Assembly (NCBI GenBank): GCA_964624825.1
Contig: CAZUYD010000013.1
Span: 1 to 54,418 of the forward strand
DNA from: Enorma sp964624825
GTDB lineage: Bacteria; Actinomycetota; Coriobacteriia; Coriobacteriales; Coriobacteriaceae
Direction of reading: 5' to 3'
DNA: 54,418 nucleotides
Below are positions 7,920 through 17,939 of the stretch, piece after piece. The notes below the pieces were generated by a model, which saw only the letters and a list, made by a program, of their open reading frames with translations, did no database searches and was not told where the DNA came from. Made by a program: the position numbers and the translations under genes. Within the stretch, counting starts at the first letter, position 1. Every line of letters starts with the position of its first letter.

Positions 7920-9587
7920 CTACCAGCTCGTCTTGGACATGTAGTTGAACAGGACGTTGCCCGCACCCGTAATCACATAGCCGTCGATATCCGTCGCCAT
8001 GAGGTTGGTCGCATAGGAGTAGGTCACCGGGCGCACCGCATAGTTGCCCGTGAGCAGCACCTCCTCGGCCTCATGCAGCAGGCTCGACTGCACTTCGGGG
8101 TCAGACTCGGTCGTGGCCTGCTCGATCAGCTCGTCGTACTCGTCGATGGACACGCCGTAGTTGTTGCCGGTCACGAAGCTCTGCAGCACCTCGAGCGGGT
8201 TATCCTGCGTGAACGACATGTTCGCGAAGGCCAGGTCGAAGTCTCCCGAGGAAAGCATGCTCACGTAGGTGGGCACGTCGTACTGGTCGACGGTGATGGA
8301 AATGCCCAGGTTGTCGCTGAGCAGCGCCTGATAGAACTCAGCGATGTTCGTGCCCTTGGTGGAGGCCATGGTGATGAAGGTGAACGAGGGAACGTCGGAG
8401 CCGTCCTCAGCATAGCCTGCCGCCACCAGCGCCTCGCGCGCCGCCTCGAGCTCTTCGTCGGAAAAGTCGGGAATCAAATCTCCGCCCACCTCGCGGAAGA
8501 CCTCGCCCGTCGGGTCGGTGTAGATGTCGCCTACGAAGCCCTTCGCGATGTTCGCACGGCCGTACTCCAGGGTCTCGTTGGCGTAGTCGGCATCGATGGC
8601 GCGGTAGATCGCCTCGCGCACGTTCACATCGGAGAGGCCCTCGGATGCGTTGTTCATGAGGAACAGACCCGTGCCGTACATCTCGGAGTTCTCGACCACG
8701 CCGTCGTCGCCCACCTCCTCGATCACGGTGTCGCTCGCGTACTTATAGAAATCGACCTCGCCGTTGTTCATAGCGACCTCGGCAGCCGAGGCATCTGCAT
8801 AGAGCTGGAACGTGATGCGGTCGGCTTCGGCCGGGGCGTCGCCGGTGTAGGCCTCGTTGCGCACGAGCACCACGTTCTCGTCGGGGGAATAGGACTCGAG
8901 CATGTACGGACCGTTGGAGAGGTGGTACTCAGGATCGACCGACCAGCCGTCGCCGCCCTCCTCGATCATGTCCTCGCGCATGGGGTACATGGCGGAACCC
9001 GAGAGGAAGCCCACCGCGGCGGCTTCGGGCAGCGCGGCGCCGAAGGTGACCACGACGGTCTTGTCATCGGGAGCCGAGACCGCAAGCTCGGAGACGTCAA
9101 CCTCAGCGTTGTAGACCTCATCGGAGTTCGCGATGTAACCGGTCGCGGCGTTCTCGGACGCGGTCGCCGGGTCAAAGATGCGCTGGTAGCCGTAAACGAA
9201 CTGATCGGCCGTAACCTCTTCGCCATCCTGCCAGACCATACCGTCGCGCAGGGTGAAGGTGTAGGTGAAGCCATCGTCCGAGATGGTGTAGCTCTCGGCC
9301 ATGCCCGGCACGAGCGTGATGCCGTCGCTGTCATAGCGGAACAATCCCTCGCCGAGCAGGCCCGTGATGTCGGCATCGTCGGAGTTCGCGTCGTTTTGCG
9401 GGTCGAGCGTGGCAAGCGACGACACCACGTAGAGCGACAGCTCCTTCGAGCTGGTCGCATCGCTCGAGCCCGTCGAGGAGCTGTCGTCGCTGCATGCGGC
9501 AAGACCCAGGCCGGCGGCCGCAGCGGCGGTCGCCCCGAGCACCGTCCGGCGACTAACCGGCGCGTTCTTCAAGGTATCGAGGTTCAT
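7920..9587 (-). CDS. Oligopeptide/dipeptide ABC transporter binding lipoprotein
   Basis: This is a family-5 solute-binding lipoprotein (OppA/DppA type), 555 residues. The N-terminus carries a twin-arginine-like SRRTVLG and the lipobox LAAC, so the mature protein would be a lipoprotein exposed on the cell surface and may be exported by Tat. The fold shows the usual order: a start such as ATLDPQNDANSDD, then the LLGEGLFRYD and RDGMVWQDGEEVTADQFVYG motifs, then the C-terminal VTYSYATNL region. AAGGA precedes the ATG at 9587. It is the last gene of the importer operon, 95 bases after the second ATPase. Its ligand is probably a peptide, judging from the flanking peptidases, but nickel or other small ligands occur in this family. 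Confidence 0.9.
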   Translation of the reverse strand: MNLDTLKNAPVSRRTVLGATAAAAAGLGLAACSDDSSSTGSSDATSSKELSLYVVSSLATLDPQNDANSDDADITGLLGEGLFRYDSDGITLVPGMAESYTISDDGFTYTFTLRDGMVWQDGEEVTADQFVYGYQRIFDPATASENAATGYIANSDEVYNAEVDVSELAVSAPDDKTVVVTFGAALPEAAAVGFLSGSAMYPMREDMIEEGGDGWSVDPEYHLSNGPYMLESYSPDENVVLVRNEAYTGDAPAEADRITFQLYADASAAEVAMNNGEVDFYKYASDTVIEEVGDDGVVENSEMYGTGLFLMNNASEGLSDVNVREAIYRAIDADYANETLEYGRANIAKGFVGDIYTDPTGEVFREVGGDLIPDFSDEELEAAREALVAAGYAEDGSDVPSFTFITMASTKGTNIAEFYQALLSDNLGISITVDQYDVPTYVSMLSSGDFDLAFANMSFTQDNPLEVLQSFVTGNNYGVSIDEYDELIEQATTESDPEVQSSLLHEAEEVLLTGNYAVRPVTYSYATNLMATDIDGYVITGAGNVLFNYMSKTSW

Positions 9588-9682
9588 CAGGTACCTTCCT
9601 TTCTTTCTTCCTCCGCCGGCGCACCGGCGATGATGGCAACCGAAACCAATCAAGCAGCCAGGTAATCGGAGCGCGACGCCCC

Positions 9683-10712
<1,030 letters not shown>

Positions 10713-10720
<8 letters not shown>

Positions 10721-11780
10721 GGTTCACCACCCCGCTTTCCTTCACATGCGCCGGAGCCGCATCGGCCCAGCGCCAGCAGGCACAGCTGTGCTCGCGTCCC
10801 AGATCGAACTCAGGTGGCAGCAGACGATGGCAGATGTTCATCGCGCGCGGGCAGCGCCGAGCGAACGGACAGCCGGCCGGCCGTCTCTGCGGATCGCCCA
10901 CCGTACCCGGGATGGGAGTCAGCCCCTGTCCCCGGTCGCCATCGAGCTGGGGAATGCACTGGAGCAGCCCCTCGGTATAGGGATGGGCCGTACGGTAAAA
11001 CAGGTCGTCGACCGAGCCGCGCTCCACGATCCGACCCTCGTACATCACGATCACCCGGTCGCACAGGCTGGCGATCACGCCCATGTTGTGGCTGATGAAG
11101 GTCACCGACCCGCCCAGCTCCTCGTGCAGATCGCGAATGAGATCCAAGGTCTTCGCCTGGATGGTCACATCGAGCCCCGTCGTGGGCTCGTCGCAGATGA
11201 GCAGCTCGGGACGGCAGCTGAGGGCGATGGCGATGATCACGCGCTGCCGCATGCCGCCCGACAGCTCGAAGGGATACTGCTTCAGGCGCTTTTCGGGCTC
11301 CGGCAGGCCCACGCGTCCCAGGTAATCGATCGCAACGGCGCGCGCCTCCCGTCCCTTGAGACCCCGGTGCTTGCGAATGGCCTCATCCATCTGGTTGCCG
11401 ATCGTGTAAAGCGGGTCGAGCGCCGTCATGGGGTCCTGAAACACCATGGCCATCGTGCCGCCGCGCAGATCCTCGAGCTCAGCGGTGGTGGCGCTCAGCA
11501 CGTCCCTGTCGTCGAGCGTGATGGTGCCCGCGCTGATGCGCGCCGTCGAGGGCAGCAGGCGCATGACCGCGCTCATGGTCATCGATTTGCCGCAGCCCGA
11601 CTCTCCCACGATGCCTAAGATCTCGCCCCGGCGCACGTCGAAGCTCACGCCGGAGATCACCGGATACGAGCCCTTCTTGGCGTCGATCATGACCTCCAGA
11701 TCGCGCACCTTAAGAAAGGCCTCGCCCGAAGCGGGAACCGTCGCGGCGGGTGCGGCCGCCGCACGTGCAGGTGAAACCAT
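10713..11780 (-). CDS. Oligopeptide ABC transporter ATPase (OppD/DppD type)
   Basis: This 355-residue partner ATPase has Walker A GESGCGKS, Q-loop MVFQDPMTALDP, signature LSGGMRQRVIIAIAL, Walker B LLICDEPTTGLD and the C-terminal oligo-HPY extension with CPFARRCPRAMNIC. The extra 25-residue Ala-Pro-rich N-terminus is not conserved. The order permease-permease-OppD-OppF-binding protein is a normal Dpp/Opp arrangement with the binding protein moved to the end. It starts nine bases after the permease stop. Confidence 0.93.
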
Positions 11781-11788
11781 ACGACCTC

Positions 11789-12832
11789 CTAGCGCTGCTG
11801 CATACGCGGGTCGAGGGCGTCCTGAAGCGCATCGCTCACTACATAGAGCGACCAGGTGATGAGGAAGATGAGCACCACCGGCTCAACCATGAGATAGGGA
11901 TAGAGCATCATGTCGGTGCGGGCGCTGTTGATGAGGGTGCCGAGCGAAGCCATGGGCACCGAGACCCCCATGCCGATGAAGCTCAAGAACGCCTCGCTGA
12001 AAATGCCGCCCCGGATCGCCCCGACCGTCTGCACGATGATTATATCCATGCTGTTGGGAATCAGGTGGCTCCACACCACGCTGTTCCCCGACGCTCCCAT
12101 GGAACGGGCAGCGAGCGCATAGCTCTCGTTTTTCAGCTGCAGGATGGTGCCGCGCACCATGCGCGCCATGCCCGTCCAGCCAAACAGCGACAGCGCGATC
12201 AGGATGCACACCATGCCCGACCCCATCTCGGTGATAAAGCTATCGGGCAGGCTGTCGAACAGCGCGGTGATGGGTTCTTTCAGCGAGACCGCCATGAGCA
12301 GCACCACGAGCTGCAAGGGAAGGCTGTCGATGACCTCGACGATGCGCATCATGACCATATCGACCCGGCCGCCGAACCACGCGGCGATCGACCCGTAGAG
12401 CAGGCCGATCACCAGCACCGCAAAGGCCGTGATGAAGCCGACGATCATCGAGATGCGCACCGCATACATGCAGCGCACGAGCATGTCGCGCCCCATGCGG
12501 TCGGTACCGAAGATATGCGTGGCGCACGGTGCCAGGCGCTCCTCGCCTCGGAAGACCTGATCGTAGGAGGCATCGACGAACAGGGGGCCGATGAACCCGA
12601 AGATCATCACCGCGATGAACACGATGAGGGCGAACACCGCCAGCTTGTTGGAGAAGAAGACCTCGGCGATGCGCTTGCTCAGAGTCACGTTCTCGGCATC
12701 GAGCTTCTCGGTGTCGATCGGCGGAGCGGAATCGAAATCGCCCGGCTCGAAGGTCATGCCCGGACAGGCGGTGTCGGCAAACGTCAGGACATCCGTCTGA
12801 TCGGCGCGCGGATGGGCACTCAGAGAACTCAT
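11789..12832 (-). CDS. Oligopeptide ABC transporter permease (OppC/DppC type)
   Basis: This 347-residue inner-membrane permease has an N-terminal extension of about 70 residues, then a first membrane helix (AVFALIVFIAVMIFGFIGPLF region) and five more helices. The BPD-transporter EAA loop is visible as RSMGASGNSVVWSHLIPNS with the preceding NESYALAA. It starts two bases after the OppB-type gene stop, so the genes are translated together. Confidence 0.92.
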   Translation of the reverse strand: MSSLSAHPRADQTDVLTFADTACPGMTFEPGDFDSAPPIDTEKLDAENVTLSKRIAEVFFSNKLAVFALIVFIAVMIFGFIGPLFVDASYDQVFRGEERLAPCATHIFGTDRMGRDMLVRCMYAVRISMIVGFITAFAVLVIGLLYGSIAAWFGGRVDMVMMRIVEVIDSLPLQLVVLLMAVSLKEPITALFDSLPDSFITEMGSGMVCILIALSLFGWTGMARMVRGTILQLKNESYALAARSMGASGNSVVWSHLIPNSMDIIIVQTVGAIRGGIFSEAFLSFIGMGVSVPMASLGTLINSARTDMMLYPYLMVEPVVLIFLITWSLYVVSDALQDALDPRMQQR

Positions 12833-12834
12833 GG

Positions 12835-13755
12835 CTACTCCTCATCCAACTTGACGCGCGGATCGATGACGCAATACACGACGTCGACGATCAGCAAAAC
12901 GAACACGATGAAGGCGGTGTAGAAGATCGTGGTTCCCATGATGACCGGATAGTCGCGCTGACTGATGCAGGTCACCAGATATGATCCGAGCCCGGGAATG
13001 GAGAACACCGTCTCGACCACCAGGTTGCCCACGAGCATGCCCGCCGTCATGGGGCCGAGCACGGTCACGATGGGCACGGCGGCGTTGCGCAGGGTGTGCT
13101 TGAACAGCACGATCTTGGTGGACATGCCCTTCGCCCGCAAAAAGCGCGTGAAATCCTGGGAGAGCACGTCGAGCAGCGACGCGCGGGTGATGCGCGCCAT
13201 CGATGCGATCGTACCGATGGATAGCGCCGTCACCGGCAGGATGTAGTTCTGCCAGCTGGAAAGACCCGTCGTGGGCAGCAGGCGCACCCACATGCCGAAG
13301 ATGTAGAGCAAAAGGACCGCGAGCACGAATCCGGGCAGCGACGCGAAGAGGCTCGAGAAGGAGGTGATGGCCCGATCGATCAGAGTGCCGCGTTTGTGAG
13401 CGGCCAAAATCCCCAAGGGGATGCCGATAACCACCGACACGATGACGGAGATGATGCCGAGCTTGGCCGACACCGGGAACTTGTCGGCGATGATGTCGGT
13501 CACCTCATAGCCAACGTTCACGATCGACGTGCCGAAATCCCCCTGCACGAGCTGCTTCAAATAATTGACGTACTGGGTGAGCACCGGCTGATCCAAGCCG
13601 TACTTCTGCTCGATAAGCTCGATGGCGCGTGCGGAGAGCTTATCTGAGGTAAACGGGCCGCCCGGAACCAGGTTCATCAAGAAGAACGTCAGCGTCGCAA
13701 CCACGAAGACCGTGAGCAGCGCGAACAGGACGCGCTTGACGATGTACTTCCCCAT
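12835..13755 (-). CDS. Oligopeptide ABC transporter permease (OppB/DppB type)
   Basis: This 306-residue permease heads the importer operon. It opens with MGKYIVKRV and a membrane helix, has the typical GGPFTSDK periplasmic start, and the EAA-loop region RAKGMSTKIVLFKHTLRNAA. An in-frame ATG at 13770 is possible, but the start at 13755 has GGGTGA at suitable spacing and matches family N-termini. The 166-base gap upstream (13756-13921) has an AT-rich stretch around 13840-13890 that probably holds the operon promoter. Confidence 0.92.
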   Translation of the reverse strand: MGKYIVKRVLFALLTVFVVATLTFFLMNLVPGGPFTSDKLSARAIELIEQKYGLDQPVLTQYVNYLKQLVQGDFGTSIVNVGYEVTDIIADKFPVSAKLGIISVIVSVVIGIPLGILAAHKRGTLIDRAITSFSSLFASLPGFVLAVLLLYIFGMWVRLLPTTGLSSWQNYILPVTALSIGTIASMARITRASLLDVLSQDFTRFLRAKGMSTKIVLFKHTLRNAAVPIVTVLGPMTAGMLVGNLVVETVFSIPGLGSYLVTCISQRDYPVIMGTTIFYTAFIVFVLLIVDVVYCVIDPRVKLDEE

Positions 13756-13921
13756 CAGAGTCACCCCCATACCGGCAAGACCAAGACACGAACATCCGCC
13801 CGCCCCAAGCGATGGATTAACGGTACGACAGGAGTTAGACGATCTGGAAACAAATTTGACAGTTTATCCATACGTAACAAAACCGTAAGCGCCCTGCAGG
13901 CCATGCGAAGCGCGGCGTCTC

Positions 13922-14659
13922 TCAGCCGGGACACCGCAGGTAGTTGTAGATGCTCGCCTTGGATACCCCCAGTTTGCGCGCACAGAGCGGAACGCTGCGC
14001 TGGTATTCGAAAAACCCCGCTTCGCGCAGCTCGTGCACCAGGCTGATGCGCTCGGCGCGCGAAAGCAGCTCGACCGGCTTGCCCAGCCGAGCCAGATGAC
14101 TGTCGAACAACCCCTCGACGTCTTGAGCCGGGGCGGGCTCGTCCAGCCGCTCCAGAAGCTCGTCGCCGGTTGAAGCCATGCCCGCCAACAGGGACGAAGC
14201 AGCCTCGAGGGAAGTGATGTCGATATTCATGCCCAGGTACAGCGTGTATCCCGGCCCGGTCACCCCCCAGCTCGACGACTTGATGCGCCGACCGTCCGGC
14301 ATGGTCACCAGCGCGTTCACGCAAGTGGCCGGAAAGGGATTATGCACGACGGAATCGTCCTGCTCATGCACGGCCACCTGCTCCGCCGTGCCGGTCTCGC
14401 CGCCGTAAATGGAGAGCGTCGAGCCGTGGCAGCGGCCTGACACGTGCCCGTTATAGAGGGAAGCGACCACCAGGGCACCGCCCTCCAGGCGCTGCACGAG
14501 CGTCTCGCAGCCCGGCCCGACCGTGTGCGCAATCCCCCGTGCAATGCGGTCGAGCAGCTCGAAGGCATCGTCATAAGCAAGATCGAGAAAGACGGGCTGG
14601 CTCTCGTCCGCACCGTGTTCAGGCGACACCCCCGAACACACATGGTCATCTCTTGTCAT
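13922..14659 (-). CDS. YheO/DauR-like PAS-HTH transcriptional regulator
   Basis: This 245-residue protein has a YheO-type PAS domain (about residues 30-150, with NGHVSGRCHGSTLS and the aromatic SSWGVTGPGYTLYLGMNID region). The C-terminal helix-turn-helix ends CARKLGVSKASIYNYLR, as in the DauR family, whose members control D-amino-acid and amino-acid catabolic genes. GGGGG precedes the ATG at 14659. It lies between the aminotransferase gene and the peptide importer in the same direction and probably regulates one or both. The ligand cannot be read. Confidence 0.85.
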   Translation of the reverse strand: MTRDDHVCSGVSPEHGADESQPVFLDLAYDDAFELLDRIARGIAHTVGPGCETLVQRLEGGALVVASLYNGHVSGRCHGSTLSIYGGETGTAEQVAVHEQDDSVVHNPFPATCVNALVTMPDGRRIKSSSWGVTGPGYTLYLGMNIDITSLEAASSLLAGMASTGDELLERLDEPAPAQDVEGLFDSHLARLGKPVELLSRAERISLVHELREAGFFEYQRSVPLCARKLGVSKASIYNYLRCPG

Positions 14660-14726
14660 GTACGCCCCCTTCACGCAAGCCCGGTACCCGCCCAGCCCCG
14701 CGGCGTGCACCCCGCGCCGTGCTCAT

Positions 14727-15977
14727 CTAGCGCAATTCGGCCGCCTCGTACCGTTGCACGGCGGCAACCAAACGCTCCATGCCAGCAGCCACCTGCTCGT
14801 GGGTGCTGGCAAGGTTCATGCGCGAAAACCCCGACCAATCCGCACCGAAATCTTCGCCCGGCTCGAGCGCGAGCAGCGCCTCGTCAACCAAAAACCGCTC
14901 AAGCTCCGCACCGGCGAGACCCAGGCCCTCCCAATCGATCCAGCCCACAAAGGTTCCCTCCACCTGAAGCATGCGCATGGGTGCCAGGGCGCGGTCGAAG
15001 GTCGTCCGAACCGTCTGGATGTTCTCTGCAACATAGGCGAGCATACCACGCAGCCACGCCAAGCCATCGGCGCAATAGGCCCCTTTGAGACACGCGTAGG
15101 CCAGCGGATCGATGCTGCCAAAGTGATCGGCCGTACGCTGCCGGGTAAAGCGCTCGCGCAGCTCGTCGTCCACGATCAAGGCGTTCGCGAAGTTAAGACC
15201 GGTAAGGCCGAAGGCTTTGCCGAGCGAGGTCAAGGTGATTCCCACCGCGGCGCACCCCGGCACGCTCACAAAGGGCACCGTCCGCACGCCGTCGAACGTG
15301 ATCTCGGCGAAAATCTCGTCGCTCACCACCAGGGTGTTCGTATGACGGGCCAGCTCCCCGATGCGCTCGAGGTCAGAGGCGCTCCATACCCGCCCAACCG
15401 GATTGTGGGGGTTGCACAGGATGAGCACTTTGTTGGCGGGGTCGGCCATGAGGCGCTCGAGGTCATCGAAGTCGATCTCGTAGCGATCGCCCGTGCGGCG
15501 CAGGCGATTGTGGCAGGTGCGGCGCCCCAGGCGCTCCGCCGCCTGCTCGTAGCGGTAGTAGACCGGTGGCTGGGTGATGATGGCGTCACCGGGGTCGGTT
15601 GCCATGCGAATCACCGTGGCGATGGCGAAGATCGTGCCCTGCGCCGGCACGATCCAGGAAGGGTCGATCTCCCACGCGCGCGCATGGGCCATCCACCACG
15701 CAATCGACTCGTTGTAGCCGTCCTTGGGCAGGGTGAAGCCGTACAGCCCGCTGGCAGCCAAGCGCTCGGCGCGCTCGATGATGCTCGGAGCGGTCTTGAA
15801 ATCCATCTCGGCACCGGAAAAACAGGAGAAGCCCGCCTGCGCGACAGCTGCAGGCGTAAGGCTGTGCTGCAAGCTACCGATGCCCGCACGCTCCACCGGA
15901 ATGGCCTCAAAGGCCGCATGCTCCCGGAAGGGCGCGCGATCGGCGCGCATGTCTTCGGACATCCCCGGTTTCCCCAT
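14727..15977 (-). CDS. MalY/PatB-type PLP aminotransferase or C-S lyase
   Basis: This fold-type I PLP enzyme has 416 residues. Landmarks are LCNPHNPVGRVW (cofactor-binding Asn and the NP-NPVG loop, about 188-197), SDEIFAEI (220-221) and SLGKAFGL with the PLP lysine at K254. The VPAQGTIFAI and PPVYYRY segments match the MalY/PatB subgroup, which cleaves cystathionine or cysteine conjugates and can also act as an aminotransferase. The start at 15977 follows AGGAG by four bases. It sits directly upstream of the YheO-like regulator. A broken relative is present at 25310-25965. Confidence 0.88.
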   Translation of the reverse strand: MGKPGMSEDMRADRAPFREHAAFEAIPVERAGIGSLQHSLTPAAVAQAGFSCFSGAEMDFKTAPSIIERAERLAASGLYGFTLPKDGYNESIAWWMAHARAWEIDPSWIVPAQGTIFAIATVIRMATDPGDAIITQPPVYYRYEQAAERLGRRTCHNRLRRTGDRYEIDFDDLERLMADPANKVLILCNPHNPVGRVWSASDLERIGELARHTNTLVVSDEIFAEITFDGVRTVPFVSVPGCAAVGITLTSLGKAFGLTGLNFANALIVDDELRERFTRQRTADHFGSIDPLAYACLKGAYCADGLAWLRGMLAYVAENIQTVRTTFDRALAPMRMLQVEGTFVGWIDWEGLGLAGAELERFLVDEALLALEPGEDFGADWSGFSRMNLASTHEQVAAGMERLVAAVQRYEAAELR

Positions 15978-16031
15978 CGCTCTCCTCTCTGCCGCGTCCT
16001 CGATTCGCGGCATTCGGATGACAAGATTTTA

Positions 16032-16062
16032 CATATAGGACAGGACTTTTTTCATTTGTAAA
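16032..16062 (-). promoter_or_regulatory. Probable promoter of the MalY-type gene
   Basis: On the minus strand TTTACA (16057-16062) and TATATG (16032-16037) form -35/-10-like boxes 19 bases apart in an AT-rich patch that contrasts with the GC-rich surroundings. A TTTTAC/GTAAAA dyad (16027-16032 and 16058-16063) brackets the region. The implied leader is about 50 bases. Confidence 0.35.
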
Positions 16063-16164
16063 AAAGTTGGTAACAAAATGCTGGGCGAAAGCCGCGACGG
16101 CACCACGCAGAAGGCGAGCTGCGCGCAGGCATGCACGAGCGAGCGTGCGGCCTCGCTCTGGCCG

Positions 16165-16220
16165 GCGCATCGCTCGGCAGCAGCGTGCGCCAGGCGCACC
16201 GCTCGGCAGCAGCGTGCGCC
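16165..16220. repeat. Two 27-base direct repeats, period 29
   Basis: 16165-16191 and 16194-16220 are direct copies with one mismatch, sharing CGCTCGGCAGCAGCGTGCGC. They lie in the 670-base intergenic space between the divergent aminotransferase and decarboxylase genes. The remaining part of that space, about 16221-16460, shows no gene. Confidence 0.7.
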
Positions 16221-16460
16221 TGACGCGTCGTCCATCATTCCCCTGCATTATCTGGCTCGATGCGCGATGGCGCAATCGTGCGCCCGTGCGGCGCTTCGCG
16301 CCGGTTGCCCGCGAAGCACCAATTCATCGGCCAACTTCATCGGCATACTTGGAAACAGAAGCGCCTTGCGATACGATAAGGCACCTTCGATAGGTGCCCT
16401 GCTTTCACATGAAACAGAGCCTGGGAATGCGGGACAAAAACGTATGAAAGAAACCCTAGG

Positions 16461-16508
16461 TAAAGCCCTGGGGTGCTTGCCCAAATAAAGTCCTAGGGTG
16501 CCTGCCCA
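16461..16508. repeat. Two 23-base direct repeats, period 25
   Basis: 16461-16483 and 16486-16508 are direct copies with three mismatches. The shared core is TAAAG, two or three variable bases, then GGGTGC and TGCCCA. They lie about 140 bases before the decarboxylase-like gene at 16648. Similar-period repeats often bind regulators, so this is a candidate operator or a short tandem duplication. Confidence 0.5.
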
Positions 16509-16647
16509 CATAAGACCGGTGGTATACGTACCCTACGGATTTTAGACTTCTCCATGCAGGTAAAGCTTCGCATCTCCTCACCGAGACGATGCGAAACGCG
16601 GCGGCTTGCTTGACGCAAGATGCCAAGGACAACCAAAAGGAGGAGTC

Positions 16648-17727
16648 ATGGACGAGCGCGGTGGATTTAGGGATGACGGATTCACGTTTAGAACTGAATA
16701 CGTCGAAGACTACGTCTATCCTTACGGAAATGAGATCCAGCAAGGCAAGATCGTTTTCGAGGAGCATTACGAGAGCCCCACGTGGCATGCGACCGGCCGT
16801 CCTGAGGACGAGGATTCGCGCAACGACCCCAATTACTATAAGCCGGTGAAGGAGCGCCTGAAGAGCGCCGACATTCGCATTGCCGACATGGATCGCAACG
16901 GCGTCGAGATCATGGTCATGTCCCTGACGCAGCCCGGAGTCCAGCTTGTGACGGACACGGACGAAGCCGTGAAGATCGCTCACGAGATGAACCTCTGGGT
17001 ATATGAGAACTATATCCAGAAGTATCCCGATCGCTTCCGCGCCTTTGCGGCCGTCGCGCTGCAGGATCCCGAGGAAGCAGCCAAGGAGCTTGAGTTCTGC
17101 GTGAAAGAGCTCGGTTTTGTCGGCGCCCTCGTGAACGGCTACACCAACAAGGGCAGCCTTGACCACGTCGAGTATCTCGATGAACCCCAGAACACGCCGT
17201 TTTGGAAGAAGCTCGTCGAGCTCGATGTCCCGCTGTACCTGCATCCGCGCGACCCAGCGCTGAGCGAGCAGCGCCCCTATAAGGGCTATGAGGGTCTCTT
17301 GGGTTCGGCATGGGGCTTTGGCCAGTGCACCTCAACGCACGCCCTTCGTCTCATGTGCTCGAGCCTCTTCGATGAGTTCCCGACGGCGAAGGTCATCCTT
17401 GGCCATCTCGGCGAGGGCCTTCCCTTTGCACTTCCGCGCGTTCAGCATCGCCTGAACAACCAGAACCCCTGCGGTACGCACAAGAAGCCGCTGCCGTATT
17501 ACTTCGAGAACAACTTCTATGTCACCACCTCTGGTGCTTTCAACACGCGCCAGTTCATGGTCACGCTCGAAGAATGCGACCATCATCACGTGCTCTTCTG
17601 CGCTGACACGCCCTATGAGAGCCTCGACGAGGCGTGCATCTGGTTCGACAATGTGCCCATCAGCTACAATGACCGCAAGCGCATTGCACGCCAGAACGCC
17701 ATCGACCTGCTGAAGCTTGATATCTAA
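16648..17727 (+). CDS. Gamma-resorcylate / dihydroxybenzoate decarboxylase-like amidohydrolase
   Basis: This metal-dependent decarboxylase belongs to the ACMSD/gamma-resorcylate decarboxylase branch of the amidohydrolase superfamily (amidohydro-2), which reversibly carboxylates phenols. The 359-residue protein has the metal-ligand pattern E38-x-H40 in FEEHY, H199 in YLHPRD, H253 in GHLGEGLPF and D320 in CADTPYES, matching the family order. The start at 16648 is preceded by AAAGGAGG at four bases; a longer upstream frame has no ribosome site. An N-terminal extension of about 30 residues is not typical. The substrate, whether a gallate-, resorcylate- or catechol-type acid or another, is unknown. 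Direct repeats precede the gene and a hairpin terminator follows it. Confidence 0.82.
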   Translation: MDERGGFRDDGFTFRTEYVEDYVYPYGNEIQQGKIVFEEHYESPTWHATGRPEDEDSRNDPNYYKPVKERLKSADIRIADMDRNGVEIMVMSLTQPGVQLVTDTDEAVKIAHEMNLWVYENYIQKYPDRFRAFAAVALQDPEEAAKELEFCVKELGFVGALVNGYTNKGSLDHVEYLDEPQNTPFWKKLVELDVPLYLHPRDPALSEQRPYKGYEGLLGSAWGFGQCTSTHALRLMCSSLFDEFPTAKVILGHLGEGLPFALPRVQHRLNNQNPCGTHKKPLPYYFENNFYVTTSGAFNTRQFMVTLEECDHHHVLFCADTPYESLDEACIWFDNVPISYNDRKRIARQNAIDLLKLDI

Positions 17728-17745
17728 TCAACCTTCCTAAATGAT

Positions 17746-17800
17746 GCGCGAGCAGCCGCCCGGCTTCCTTCAGCCGGCGTCTGCTCGCGCTCATGTTTTA
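17746..17800 (+). terminator. Terminator after the decarboxylase-like gene
   Basis: GCGCGAGCAG (17746-17755) pairs perfectly with CTGCTCGCGC (17781-17790), and an inner CCGGC/GCCGG stem extends it. TCATGTTTTA follows. The hairpin starts 19 bases past the stop. Confidence 0.7.
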
Positions 17801-17810
17801 TGCGCAACGT

Positions 17811-17852
17811 TTTATGCGCACCATTGCCAAGTTTATGCGCACCATTGCCAAG
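17811..17852. repeat. Perfect 21-base tandem repeat
   Basis: TTTATGCGCACCATTGCCAAG, given here as one unit of 17811-17831, is repeated at 17832-17852. A partial third copy (TTTTATGCGCAACG) starts near 17797. It lies in the region before the butyrate kinase ATG. The period of two helical turns suits a regulator site; recent slippage is the simpler alternative. Confidence 0.75.
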
Positions 17853-17939
17853 CTCTTCGGTGAGATTTCACGCGATTCCGATGTCGGTGGTATGGTAATG
17901 AGCACTGCTGCGAGTGCCGCACGATGCTGGGAGAGCCTC

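Noticed and set aside
7836..9665. Open frame of 609 codons on the plus strand across the binding-protein gene
   Set aside because: The minus strand has a signal peptide, lipobox and family motifs. The plus frame is a GC-driven mirror with repetitive His/Val/Gly content.
16165..16220. CRISPR-like interpretation of the 27-base repeats
   Set aside because: Only two copies with a two-base gap exist, so there are no spacers and no cas genes.
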